Shown here: positions 8,573 through 19,600 of the stretch, in pieces
Numbering within the stretch: position 1 is the stretch's first letter
Layout: every line of letters begins with the position of its first letter
Origin: Marinilabiliales bacterium
Lineage (GTDB): Bacteria > Bacteroidota > Bacteroidia > Bacteroidales > BM520
NCBI GenBank assembly: GCA_002869405.1
Contig: PKSY01000121.1
Location: 1 to 41,053 of the forward strand
Direction of reading: 5' to 3'
Length of the DNA stretch: 41,053 bases
Position numbers and translations under genes: made by a program
Notes under the pieces: model-generated
Told to the model about the DNA's origin: nothing
The model's database searches: none
Seen by the model: the letters and a program-made list of their open reading frames with translations, nothing else

Positions 8573-10435
8573 GTGAAACAACTACTCCTAACCCTCATTA
8601 TTACAGGATTATTATTCCCTGTTTTTAGCCAGAAAGCACCCATAAAATTTGGTAAAGTTGAAAAAAAAGATCTTCTCATGGATGTATATGAACCTGATAC
8701 TTCTGCTCCGGCTGTTGTGTTATGCGAATATGGATTCTTTGATGGTAATGATCTTGATTTCAATCATATTATCAGGGTGAAGATTCTTAAAAACAATGGT
8801 TTGCAATATGCCGACTGGAAATTCGTAACAGGCAATAAAGCTATGATTAAGGGGAAAACTTTTAATCTTGTAAATGGCGATATTGAAGTAGAAAAACTAT
8901 CAAAATCTGATATCCACAGAACAAGATTTCATGATGCATACTATGTTCAGAGTATTGCAATGCCGGCAGTGAAAGTAGGTTCAGTGATAGATATTCAGGT
9001 TACTTACCCGTTGATTCCGTCAGAGTGGTATTTTCAGCGTGATATTCCCGTTGCACACAGCGAACTGATTCTGACTTCCAATCAGTATATCGCCTTCAGA
9101 AAGAATTTTTTCGGACTTGAATACCTTACTTCATCAACTGATGACAGGTATATCGCGAAAAACATGCCGGCCTTTAAAGATGAGCCATATATGTCATCTA
9201 AAGAGAATTATATTACCAAGTTTGAATTTGATATTCTTGATATTAAAATTGAAAACTATTATAAGGCATATACTAAATCATGGGAACATCTTTCCGAGTT
9301 CCTTGAAAAGCATGATTACTTTGGCTTAGCTTTAAACAGCAATTATAATATCCTACAGAAAATTAAAGAAATTGAGGATAACTCATCTTCTGAAAAAGAA
9401 AAAATAATTGCTGCTTACAGGGAGGTTCAGAAAATGCATTTCAATGACTGGCACTATCTTTTCACTACCGAAAGAAGCCTCGGACCTGTATTTGACAATA
9501 AAGAAGGAAACTCTTCGGATATCAACCTCCTGCTATACCTGATGTTGGATAGAATGGAGCTGAACCCTGATATTGTTGTACTTAGTACAAGAAGTAATGG
9601 TATGCTTTCACCGGTTTTTCCCAGTCTGGAAAGACTCAATCACTGCATTGTAAAAATTGATGTTGATGATGAGACTTTTTTACTTGATGCTACAGATCAC
9701 TATACTCCATACTATCTTCTACCCAAAAAAGATTTGAATGGAAAGGGTAGATTAATCAACCGCAAGAGTAGCGGGTGGGTTGATCTTTTTCCACAAAAGA
9801 AACATACTACAAAGAAATTATTACGGCTCGAACTTTCTGAGGATGGAGTAATAAAAGGAACAAAAAGCTGTGTTTATGAAGACTATTCAGCAATCGAATT
9901 CAGAAGTAACTTCGCAGGCTTTGAGAATCGTGATGCTTTTATTCAATCACTCCTAAAATCTAACCCGGGGCTTTCAATATCAGATTTAAAAATTGAAAAC
10001 CTCTCAGAAAATGAGTTGCCGGTGAAGTTAAATTGTGAATTGGAAATAACAGAAAAGACAATGGATCTTGGCTCTGAAATGTATCTTTTCCCTTTCCTTT
10101 GCGAGCAAATAACTGAAAATCCTTTCGAAACACCATATCGAAAAACACCGGTAGATTTCATTTACCAAATTGAAGATGGAATGACAGTTTCAATACAGAT
10201 TCCTGAAGGATGGGAAGTTGCTGAAGCTCCACAACCGGTAAATATGTCTCTTCCCGGTAATGCTGCATCTGTTCTCTGTCAGGTTGCTGCCTTCGGTAAT
10301 ACAATCAATATGACTTATCGCTTTATGATGAATCAGACCCTTTATACAAAAGACCAATATCCTGATTTAAAAGCCTTCTATGAACAGGTTCTTAAAATTC
10401 AGGAACAACCTATACTTTTGAAAAAGGCTGAATAA
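8573..10435 (+). CDS. DUF3857 domain-containing protein, transglutaminase-like fold (GTG start)
   Basis: 620 aa; signal peptide; DUF3857-type region (VKILKNNGLQYADWKFVTGN...DIEVEKLS); GNSSDINLLLYLML...LNHCIVKI...FLLDATDHYTPYYLLP. Confidence 0.82.
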   Translation: MKQLLLTLIITGLLFPVFSQKAPIKFGKVEKKDLLMDVYEPDTSAPAVVLCEYGFFDGNDLDFNHIIRVKILKNNGLQYADWKFVTGNKAMIKGKTFNLVNGDIEVEKLSKSDIHRTRFHDAYYVQSIAMPAVKVGSVIDIQVTYPLIPSEWYFQRDIPVAHSELILTSNQYIAFRKNFFGLEYLTSSTDDRYIAKNMPAFKDEPYMSSKENYITKFEFDILDIKIENYYKAYTKSWEHLSEFLEKHDYFGLALNSNYNILQKIKEIEDNSSSEKEKIIAAYREVQKMHFNDWHYLFTTERSLGPVFDNKEGNSSDINLLLYLMLDRMELNPDIVVLSTRSNGMLSPVFPSLERLNHCIVKIDVDDETFLLDATDHYTPYYLLPKKDLNGKGRLINRKSSGWVDLFPQKKHTTKKLLRLELSEDGVIKGTKSCVYEDYSAIEFRSNFAGFENRDAFIQSLLKSNPGLSISDLKIENLSENELPVKLNCELEITEKTMDLGSEMYLFPFLCEQITENPFETPYRKTPVDFIYQIEDGMTVSIQIPEGWEVAEAPQPVNMSLPGNAASVLCQVAAFGNTINMTYRFMMNQTLYTKDQYPDLKAFYEQVLKIQEQPILLKKAE

Positions 10436-12336
10436 TGAGATATTTCCTGCTTATAATCGCTTTTCTGCCGTTTGGGAGTATTGCTCAGAAAACAATTTTG
10501 CCTCTCATTACCATTGATAGTGCTCTAATGCACAATGCAAATATAGTTGTGCGTAGCTCCAATACTGATTTTGAAATTAATTCAGCCCGAAAAGCAACAT
10601 TTGTTGTGAATAATACGATTGCGATCTTCAATAAGAAGGGATACAATGACGTGAAGTTTTCAGTTGTAAGCGACAAATTTAAAAGCTTTAAACTGAATTT
10701 TATGGATATTTACGATGCTCAGGGTAATTTTGTCTGCTCCACTACCGATGAGGCTCATTCGAAACACCCTGTCATAACTGCTGGTGATGTATTTATTGAT
10801 GGAGACGTTAATAATGTTGAACCGGCCTACCATAAATTTCCCTATACAGTGTCATATCGCTATACAATTACCATGCATCAGGTTGTTGAATATCCTGATT
10901 GGTTTCCTGTTATCGATTATAATGTATCTGTTGAAAAAGCCAAACTATCGCTTTCACATCCTGATGATCTGGTTGTACGTATTAATGGTTCAATCGACTC
11001 GGTAAAATATTCGGAAAATCATTTGGCCTCGGGCACAATCAAAACATGGGAGATTAACAATTACCAGGCTGTGAATAAACTTCCTGTTGCATTGCCACAG
11101 ACTCAGGTTTTCCCCTTTCTGGAATTGTCACCTACAAAATTTAAAGCATCAGGATTTGAAGGTGATTTGAGCTCATGGAATTCTTTCGGACTTTGGGTGA
11201 ATGATTTGAATAAAGATCTCCAGAGCCTTTCTGAAGATACAAGATTAATAGTAAAAAGAACAACAGAAAATTTCTCTGAACCACGAGAAAAAGCAAAAGC
11301 CTTATATGAGCTTTTGCAGGAAAATACAAGGTATGTAAGTGTGCAGATTGGGATTGGTGGATGGCAACCTGCTTCTGCTGAAGATACCTGGGAGACTGGA
11401 TGGGGTGACTGTAAAGCACTTACAAACCTGATGCGGGCACTTTTGGCAGAGGCAGGTATTAATTCTCATTATTGTATAATTCGTGCCGGTGATCCTGATT
11501 TCAGAGTTGATCCTCTGTTTCCTGCCAATAACTTTAATCATGCTATTCTGTGTATACCTTTTGAAAATGATACTTCATGGCTGGAATGTACTTCTCAAAC
11601 TTCGCCTTTTGGATATCTGGGCAGTTTTACATCTGACCGCAATGTGCTCATTGTCACAGATAGAGGAGGTGTTCTTACAAAAACGCCTGCGTTTTCAGCG
11701 GATCAAAACAGTATTAAATTCAGCGCAAATATAGTTATTGACCATAGTAATAGCGGGACTGTATCTATGGAATTAAGCGCTTCAGGTGATAAATTCGGAT
11801 CTTTTAGCGTTGGATTCAATAATCTTGATGAACAGGAACGACAAGAGGCCCTAATCGATATTCTTCAGCTGTCAGGGGTTGATTTTCAAAGTATTTCAAC
11901 ATCCGTATTAAATGAAAACATGAATCCTGTATTCATTATATCAGGCGATTTTTACATGAATAATCCCCTGATATCTTTAGGTAACAGATTGATAGTTTCT
12001 CCCTCTATGTTCTGTGCCCGGAATACTGCTGTTTTAAAGGATATTCCTTTGCAGAAATTTATGATTTCTGAAGATTATTCAACTGTAAATGAACTTACCT
12101 TTACATTCTCGGATAATGTTAAAGGACTGAATATACCGGAGAATATGCATTTAGAATATGAGTTTGGTTTGTTTTCAGTTACTTATGAGTTAACCGAAAA
12201 TCTATTAAAATACACAAGGACATACAAGCAAAATAAAGGCATCTATCCTGAAGAAAAATTAAATGATTACCTCACATTTAAAGAAGAAATACGAAAAAGT
12301 GATGCAATAAAAATTGCATTGCAAAAGACTGAATAA
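10435..12336 (+). CDS. DUF3857/transglutaminase-like domain protein
   Basis: 633 aa; signal peptide; PYTVSYRYTI; WETGWGDCKALTNLMRALLAEAGI...FNHAILCI...SWLECTSQ; ATG overlaps the upstream TAA by 1 nt (TAATG). Confidence 0.88.
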   Translation: MRYFLLIIAFLPFGSIAQKTILPLITIDSALMHNANIVVRSSNTDFEINSARKATFVVNNTIAIFNKKGYNDVKFSVVSDKFKSFKLNFMDIYDAQGNFVCSTTDEAHSKHPVITAGDVFIDGDVNNVEPAYHKFPYTVSYRYTITMHQVVEYPDWFPVIDYNVSVEKAKLSLSHPDDLVVRINGSIDSVKYSENHLASGTIKTWEINNYQAVNKLPVALPQTQVFPFLELSPTKFKASGFEGDLSSWNSFGLWVNDLNKDLQSLSEDTRLIVKRTTENFSEPREKAKALYELLQENTRYVSVQIGIGGWQPASAEDTWETGWGDCKALTNLMRALLAEAGINSHYCIIRAGDPDFRVDPLFPANNFNHAILCIPFENDTSWLECTSQTSPFGYLGSFTSDRNVLIVTDRGGVLTKTPAFSADQNSIKFSANIVIDHSNSGTVSMELSASGDKFGSFSVGFNNLDEQERQEALIDILQLSGVDFQSISTSVLNENMNPVFIISGDFYMNNPLISLGNRLIVSPSMFCARNTAVLKDIPLQKFMISEDYSTVNELTFTFSDNVKGLNIPENMHLEYEFGLFSVTYELTENLLKYTRTYKQNKGIYPEEKLNDYLTFKEEIRKSDAIKIALQKTE

Positions 12337-13320
12337 TCAGTATAATCGCGCATTTTCTTCAATACGCTCTTTTAGTATCCGTATATATTCCTGGGTGGTA
12401 TTATACTTTTTTGTCTGATAAGAATCGCGAAGCCATTCCAGGGCTAAATCATATTCACCCTGCAGCTCACAAATTACAGCCATATTATATTTTGACAATG
12501 CTGAGATTCTGTCATTCTGATGTTCTGCATAGTTCTTAAAGATTCTTGCAGCTGTCTCAAAATCATTATTTAATAATGCATTAATGGCTTTGTCGTATCC
12601 CTGATTAGGAAGATGATAATATAACCTGCTTCTGTCCTGCCACGTAGGAATGTATTTCTCTGCAAAAATCCGACCCGTCTCCCAACTTAATTCAGCAATA
12701 ACATCTTCGGTATTTGGGAGTTTGTCCTGCGTTGCGCTTATAAAGAATCCTGTCTCAGTATATGATAAGGTGTCAATAGTAATATCATCCTTAATAACTG
12801 TTTGTTCCTTTGGATCAATGATAACCCACCTGTTCGCAATAAGAAAATCCTTCCAGGCTTCCACATAACCCTGATCATTGAAAAAGAGATCGCTCTTAAC
12901 ACTTAAATCAGATGCATCTAAGATCAGAATGATATCCGAGTCCCGCCTCTTTGCTGCGCTGTCAAGCTTCTGCCAGTCATATATTGTAAGCTTTCCTTCT
13001 TTATTAATGCGCACTGCCATTGAGGAATCTATATCATAGGGTATGTTGCCATAATCTGCCAGAGAAAACAGAAACCCTTCCAGCGCATATCTGTGAATAG
13101 TATCAATCTGACTTTGTTTCACTGTATCTGTTGATGTTCGATAACTGTTTTGCAGAATAGTAACCTTACGGTTTTGCATGATTGTATTCTTCTCAGGCGG
13201 TGTTAGCACCTGAATGCTTTTGTATCCGTAATAAGTGCATCCGTTAAGTACAAAGACCAGAATTAGAAGAAGAAATCTTTTACCGGCTTTTATATGGTTT
13301 AAAGGAATCATAAATTTCAA
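12337..13320 (-). CDS. Predicted lipoprotein of the DUF6340-like family with C-terminal TPR-like repeats
   Basis: 327 aa; lipobox VLNGC; C-term DFETAARIFKNYAEHQNDRISALSKYNMAVICELQGEYDLALEWLRDSY. Confidence 0.65.
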   Translation of the reverse strand: MKFMIPLNHIKAGKRFLLLILVFVLNGCTYYGYKSIQVLTPPEKNTIMQNRKVTILQNSYRTSTDTVKQSQIDTIHRYALEGFLFSLADYGNIPYDIDSSMAVRINKEGKLTIYDWQKLDSAAKRRDSDIILILDASDLSVKSDLFFNDQGYVEAWKDFLIANRWVIIDPKEQTVIKDDITIDTLSYTETGFFISATQDKLPNTEDVIAELSWETGRIFAEKYIPTWQDRSRLYYHLPNQGYDKAINALLNNDFETAARIFKNYAEHQNDRISALSKYNMAVICELQGEYDLALEWLRDSYQTKKYNTTQEYIRILKERIEENARLY

Positions 13321-13393
13321 ATCGTGTATTGAATATACTTTTAAAGTGCCAAATTACGAAAAAGGTTAATTTAGCAGGTTCAAAACGGAGAAA

Positions 13394-14311
13394 ATGATCA
13401 AATTTAATGCCGGATGTAACTTTTGTCCGCATCACTGTAATACCGACAGAGCCAATGGAGAAAAAGGCATTTGCAATCTGGATGACAAAATATATATAAG
13501 CTCAATATGTAGTCATATGGGAGAAGAACCACCGATTTCAGGTGATTCAGGAATTTGTAACGTCTTTTTCTCCCATTGTAATCTGCAGTGTGTTTATTGT
13601 CAAAACCATCAGATAAGCAATAATGAAATAGAAATTGAGTCTGTATCTCTCGAAAAGGTTATAGAACAAATAACTAAAATCCTGGATACAGGTGTCCGCA
13701 GCCTTGGTTTTGTCAGTCCTTCGCATCAGATTCCTCAGATGACAAGAATTATTGATGCAATAAGAGCTAAAGGGTATAATCCGATAATAGTTTACAATAC
13801 AAATAGTTATGATACTGTTGAAACAATAGCACTCCTTGAATCTTATGTTGATGTATATCTTGCAGATTTTAAATATGCAGATAATTCCCTTGGTGAAGAA
13901 TTATCAGGAATAAAAAAATATGCAGATTTTGCCACACTGGCTATCCGGGAGATGATTACTCAGAAAGGAACATCACTTTTGCTTGATGACCAGGGAATTG
14001 CATTAAAAGGTGTAATCATACGTCACCTGGTTTTACCGGGGCACCCGGAAAACAGCATTGAAGTACTCAACAGGCTTGCTGATATGTCGGATTCAAAAAT
14101 TACATTATCTTTAATGTCGCAATATTACCCGGCTTACAAAGCAATGGAATTTCCAGCGCTTAACAGAAGTCTGCAACAAAAAGAATATCAACGTATTGTG
14201 GATTATCTTGATTGCCTTGGATTTAAAAATGGCTGGATTCAGGAGCTTGAAAGTCAGGATACATATCAACCGGATTTTAACAATGAACATCCGTTTGAAA
14301 AGACCAACTAA
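13394..14311 (+). CDS. Radical SAM protein, COG1313/PflA-like
   Basis: 305 aa; N-terminal cysteine cluster CNFCPHHC..GEKGIC, HMGEEPPISGDSG, CNLQCVYCQN (CX3CX2C). Confidence 0.88.
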   Translation: MIKFNAGCNFCPHHCNTDRANGEKGICNLDDKIYISSICSHMGEEPPISGDSGICNVFFSHCNLQCVYCQNHQISNNEIEIESVSLEKVIEQITKILDTGVRSLGFVSPSHQIPQMTRIIDAIRAKGYNPIIVYNTNSYDTVETIALLESYVDVYLADFKYADNSLGEELSGIKKYADFATLAIREMITQKGTSLLLDDQGIALKGVIIRHLVLPGHPENSIEVLNRLADMSDSKITLSLMSQYYPAYKAMEFPALNRSLQQKEYQRIVDYLDCLGFKNGWIQELESQDTYQPDFNNEHPFEKTN

Positions 14312-14334
14312 AAAAATAACCAAATCGCAGCACT

Positions 14335-15267
14335 ATGTTCGACAATCTGGAAGTACTCGACACTATTACGCTAAACTTTAGCCAACAAGGACTCTTTATG
14401 CTGAACATAACCATTGCATTTATTATGTTTGGTGTTGCTCTCGACATCAGGCTGTCCCAATTTAAAGAGCTTCTTAAAAGACCTAAGCCGGCAATTATTG
14501 GTATCATAAGCCAATGGATTCTTCTGCCTGCATTAACTTATCTTTTAATTGTGATTATACAGCCTTCAGCAGCAGTAGCTTTGGGGATGTTGCTGGTTGC
14601 CTCATGCCCGGGAGGAAACATATCCAATTTCATCAGTTCTCTGGCCAAGGCTAATGTGGCATTATCGGTTAGTATGACTGCATTCAGTACCCTTGCATGT
14701 ATTGTACTTACACCACTGAACTTTGCATTCTGGGGCGGGCTCTACGCAGCATCATCACCATTGCTTGTGCCTATTACGATCGATCCTGTGGAGATGATTA
14801 AAACAGTCGCAATCCTCCTGGGTCTTCCCGTTTTGCTTGGAATGACTTTCGCCTGGAAGTTTCCCAATACTACTAAACGAATCCTTAAAGGAGTCAGAAT
14901 CGCTTCAATGTTTATTTTTATGGGTTTTGTTGTCGGTGCCTTTGCTGCCAATTATGATCATTTTCTGAATTACATCAGTTATATATTTATTATTGTACTC
15001 TTGCATAATGGTATTGCCTTGCTCGGTGGTTATAACTTTGCCCGCATCTTTAAACTTAATCAAAATAATCGTCGTACCATTGGCATTGAAACAGGAATTC
15101 AGAACTCCGGGCTGGGCCTTGCCCTGATATTTAACCCGAATATCTTCGACCAAAGTCTGAACCTCGGTGGTATGGCATTTATCGCCGCATGGTGGGGGAT
15201 ATGGCACATCCTGTCCGGAATGACCATCGCATGGTGGTGGAATAGAAAACCAATCAGATTAGATTAA
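14335..15267 (+). CDS. Bile acid:sodium symporter (BASS) family transporter
   Basis: 310 aa; multiple TM; MFGVALDIRLSQFKELLKRPKPAIIG, LLVASCPGGNISNFISSLAKANVALSVSMT, ETGIQNSGLGLAL. Confidence 0.9.
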   Translation: MFDNLEVLDTITLNFSQQGLFMLNITIAFIMFGVALDIRLSQFKELLKRPKPAIIGIISQWILLPALTYLLIVIIQPSAAVALGMLLVASCPGGNISNFISSLAKANVALSVSMTAFSTLACIVLTPLNFAFWGGLYAASSPLLVPITIDPVEMIKTVAILLGLPVLLGMTFAWKFPNTTKRILKGVRIASMFIFMGFVVGAFAANYDHFLNYISYIFIIVLLHNGIALLGGYNFARIFKLNQNNRRTIGIETGIQNSGLGLALIFNPNIFDQSLNLGGMAFIAAWWGIWHILSGMTIAWWWNRKPIRLD

Positions 15268-15270
15268 ACT

Positions 15271-16620
15271 ATGACAAAAATTATTCAGGATTACGACTTC
15301 CGGTACACCCTTGGCCGGAAACTGTCAAATATTGTGATGCGCCTGTATCATCGTGAAATATGGGTTAGCGGCACAGAAAATATCCCTAAAAATACTCCGG
15401 TTGTTTTCGGACCAAATCACCAAAACGCACTAATTGATGCACTGGCATTAATCTATGCTGTTCCGGGACAACCTGTTTTCCTTGCACGTGCAGATATCTT
15501 CCAAAAAGGTTTCCTGCGATGGGCTTTCCGTGGAATGAAAATTCTTCCTGTATATCGAATCCGCGATGGAAAGGATAATCTTGCAAATAATGATGGCGTT
15601 TTTGATGAAGCAAAAGGCGTTCTGGTAGATAAAAAATTCCTGGCACTCTTCCCTGAAGCTTCTCACAATCCTTTACGCCGACTTTTACCCTTAAAAAAAG
15701 GAATTCCAAGGATTGTTTTTCTTACCGAACAGGATCATAATTTTGAGCTGGGAACTGTTGTGGTTCCTGTTGGAATTTACTATAGCGACACCGATCACTT
15801 CGATGAAACATTACAGATACAATTCGGAAAACCTATTCCTGTCGGACAATTTAAAGAGCTTTTTGATAAAAATCCACAAAAAGCCCATATTGCGCTCCGT
15901 GATGCAATGGCTGAGGGAATGCGCCCTCTTATGATCGACATCCGGGATAAGGAGTACTATGAAATGTATGAACTTCTCCGCTATCTGTATAATCGACCAA
16001 TGCGCCAACGGCTGGGATTGAAACACCGGAAGCAACCTGACAGATTCAGGGCAGATAAGGCCATAATTAAAATGATTGATGACCATACAAAGGATAACCC
16101 TGAACTTAAAGAGGAAATAAATACCAAAACCTCTCGCATCAATGAAATTCTGGCCAGACACCATATGGAACCAAGAGAATTTTATCCTTCCGTAAAGAAA
16201 ATCCTGGCGCCTCTTAGAGCAATTACAGGAATTTTGTTGTTCCCGTTTTTTGCTTATGGTGGTCTTAATCACATCTTTCCGATTTTTATTGGTATCTATG
16301 TTTCCAAAAAAATTCCGGATCCACAATTTATCTCTTCCATAAAATTTGGCGTTGGTCTATTCCTGACTCCTTTATTTTATATTATTCAGTTCTTTGTTTT
16401 TCAGGCTTTTATGCATAACTGGCGTATCTCATTGGCATACCTTGTTTCTTTGCCAGTTTCATTTATCCTGTTTAAACACTCACGACGCTATTACAAAACA
16501 ACTCAGAAATTGCGAAAGACACATATCCTGCGTCGCCGCTATTCCCCTGAATGGGATGAAATAGGATCTCTGACAGATGAGCTGAAGGAAATTCTTAACA
16601 AGATGTCACTCCGGCAATAA
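15271..16620 (+). CDS. Glycerol-3-phosphate/1-acylglycerol-3-phosphate acyltransferase-like (PlsC domain) with a membrane C-terminal extension
   Basis: 449 aa; NHQNALIDALAL, VYRIRDGKDN, LFPEASHNPLRRLLPLKKG; C-terminal TM helices. Confidence 0.82.
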   Translation: MTKIIQDYDFRYTLGRKLSNIVMRLYHREIWVSGTENIPKNTPVVFGPNHQNALIDALALIYAVPGQPVFLARADIFQKGFLRWAFRGMKILPVYRIRDGKDNLANNDGVFDEAKGVLVDKKFLALFPEASHNPLRRLLPLKKGIPRIVFLTEQDHNFELGTVVVPVGIYYSDTDHFDETLQIQFGKPIPVGQFKELFDKNPQKAHIALRDAMAEGMRPLMIDIRDKEYYEMYELLRYLYNRPMRQRLGLKHRKQPDRFRADKAIIKMIDDHTKDNPELKEEINTKTSRINEILARHHMEPREFYPSVKKILAPLRAITGILLFPFFAYGGLNHIFPIFIGIYVSKKIPDPQFISSIKFGVGLFLTPLFYIIQFFVFQAFMHNWRISLAYLVSLPVSFILFKHSRRYYKTTQKLRKTHILRRRYSPEWDEIGSLTDELKEILNKMSLRQ

Positions 16621-16638
16621 ATCACTTTTAATTCTACT

Positions 16639-16674
16639 TTTTCGGCTTTTGGTTGTTATGCTAAAAGCCGAAAA
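16639..16674. terminator. Perfect 12-bp stem hairpin between the acyltransferase and ccsBA genes
   Basis: TTTTCGGCTTTT-ggttgttatgct-AAAAGCCGAAAA. Confidence 0.55.
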
Positions 16675-16687
16675 TAATTATTAGCAT

Positions 16688-19600
16688 ATGAAGAAATTTC
16701 TGAATACCCTGTTTTCCATGAAAGTCGCCGGAATAATACTTGTTTTTCTGGCTGTAATACTTGCTGTTGCTACATTTATTGAGAATGATTTCGGTGCCCG
16801 ATACGCTAAAGAAGTGGTTTATGCATCATGGTGGTTTGAACTACTGCTGTTTGTTCTGGCCATAAATCTCACCGGGGCTGTTTTTAAATATCAACTATAT
16901 AAAAAAGAGAAACTTTCACGGGGAATTTTTCATATCTCCTTTGTAATTGTGCTTGCCGGTGGTTTTTTTACAAAACATTTTGCTGTTGAAGGTATGATGC
17001 ACATCAGAGAGAATGATTGTGCGGAAGAAATTCTTATGGAAAATATGAACCTTTACACAGAGGTCTCTGTTGATGAAAATGTTGTCAGCCAACAATTTGA
17101 GGTTGATAACAGTATGTTTTATAAAGTAGGGGAGGTGGCTCCTGATAACAAGGAGGATTTTAAAGTTGATATCTACCACTATCCTGTAGCTCATGTGCCT
17201 GTTTTGTACGAATCTGAATCCGGGTCACCGGTTATGCTGCTAATGTTTGCCTCTCAGTTTCGCTCATACGCCTTGCCGGTTTTCGAAGGGCAGGAGTTTT
17301 TTATTGATAATATTAGAATAGGGTTTAATGTTTCAACACCTGAAGGCTTAAAATTTGATTTCCGGCAGGATTCACTTTCTGTAACTTATCCTGAAGAGAT
17401 GATGATCAGACGAATGATGGGGGGAAGTGGTGAGAATATACTGGAAGCAAATACACCACATGCTCTTAATGCTTATACAATTTATGAAACAGAAGATTTT
17501 CGGTTTGTTTTGACGGATTTTATGCCTGAGGCTATTGTCAGATATGAACAGGATAACTCGCAGCAAAATCCTGGGGCAGAAATTTTAATGGTGATTCAAA
17601 GTGACACAAAAACGCTGTTCTTCCCGGTAGTAAGATCTGAGGTGGCTATGCCAGCCAATAAAATGAGTTTTGAAGACGTGGTAGTAGAGGCAACATGGCA
17701 ACCGGCAACAATAGACATTCCTTTCTCAGTTTGCCTTAAGGATTTTCAAATTGAGCGCTATCCCGGCTCAGAAAGCCCTTCAGAATACAGAAGTTTTGTA
17801 GAACTCACTGACAGCAGGGAAGATATCTCTTTCCCCTTTGAGATATACATGAATAACATACTCAAATACAATGGATATCGTTTCTATCAGAGCTCCTTTG
17901 ATCAGGATGAAAAGGGGACTGTTCTTTCTGTCAGGAAAGATCGTACCGGGACATTTCTTACCTATCTGGGGTACTTTTTAATGATCTTTAGTATGATCTG
18001 GGCGCTTGCTGATAAAAACAGTCGTTTCAGACTACGGCTCCGCTCACTGTCAAATGCAAAAACCGTATTACTTATTCCTGGATTGATAATCCTTGCCCTG
18101 ATTCAACCTCAGGAGTTAAAAGCACAAAATAAGCCTGTGGAACCCGATAAAGAGATTGCAGCATCATTTGGGCAACTGCAGGCTCTGGGAGCAAATGGAC
18201 GTTTAATGCCTGTTAATACTCTTTCGGATGAAGTTTTAAGAACACTCTACGGAAAAAGCAAATACCAAAATATGAATTCCGACCAGGTATTGCTCTCAAT
18301 GATTGCAGACCCGCAAAACTGGATGGGAGAAAAGATTCTGAAAGTAAAATTTGAAGACCTGAGGAAACGACTTCAGATAAAGGAATCCTACGCTTCTTTT
18401 AATGACATCGTGGACCCTGGTACTGGTCAGTATTTATTAAGTAAAGATATTGAGGAAGCATATAATAAGAAGCCGGTATACAGAACAAAATATGACAGGG
18501 AGGTAATAAAAATCGATGAGAGACTTAATGTCTTCTATCTTATCCTTACCAACAGATATATTAAAATGTATCCTGTTGACGGAGAGAGCGGTTCTGTATG
18601 GCTGGCAGCTGAACATAACCTGCAGAACCTGAGTAGTATGGATTCTTTATTCATTACTAATGCTGAAGCAACACTTGGCGAAGCTCTTATCAGTAATAAT
18701 AATGTAAAAGCCCAAAAAGTTATCAATGATATTGATAGTTTTCAGCACAAAAACGCCTCTGTTGATATTATTCCCGATAATAAAATAAAAGCTGAAATTT
18801 TTAGTAACAGGGCCGATGTCTTTAACCGGCTTTGGCGCTTTTACAGCACATTTGGCTTTTTCATGATTATTGTCTTTATCATTAACGTGGCCCGGCCTTT
18901 CCGCAGATATGCATGGATGAGCAAAGTAGGGTTTATCCATTTACTGGTGGCATTTATTATTCATACTGCAGCTTTGGGACTCAGATGGTATATCAGCGGG
19001 CATGCGCCATGGAGTAATGGCTATGAATCCCTGGTATTTATGGCGTGGTCGGCAATGCTGGCAGGTTTGCTATTTTATAAACGGGAACCATTTGCACTAT
19101 GGTCCACATCCGTTTTGACAGCCATGGTACTTATGGTAGCACATCTCTCATGGATGAATCCACAGATTTCAAACCTGGTGCCAGTGCTTAAGTCGGTTTG
19201 GCTTACAATTCATGTATCTGTCATTACATCAAGCTATGGATTTCTGGGGCTGTCGGCAATAATTGCGCTCTCGGCAATAATTCTTCAGATTGCTGCAGGA
19301 ACTACATTTAAAGAGAATATTGAAAATGCCATTAAACGATTAACCGCAATTTCAGAAATTATTATGATTCCGGGATTATACTTGCTTACTATCGGTACTT
19401 TTCTTGGTGCAATCTGGGCTAATGTTTCCTGGGGAAGGTATTGGGGATGGGATCCCAAAGAAACCTGGGCGCTGATTACAATTCTGATTTATGCTTTCGT
19501 GATACATCTGAAATATATTCCCGGACTTAAAGGTCGTTATTTCTTTAATGTCATGACAGTAATAGCATTTTTCAGCATTCTTATGACATACTTCGGTGTA

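Noticed and set aside
15811-16326. 171-aa minus ORF opposite the acyltransferase
   Set aside because: Overlaps a recognisable PlsC-domain gene; no start context or domain.
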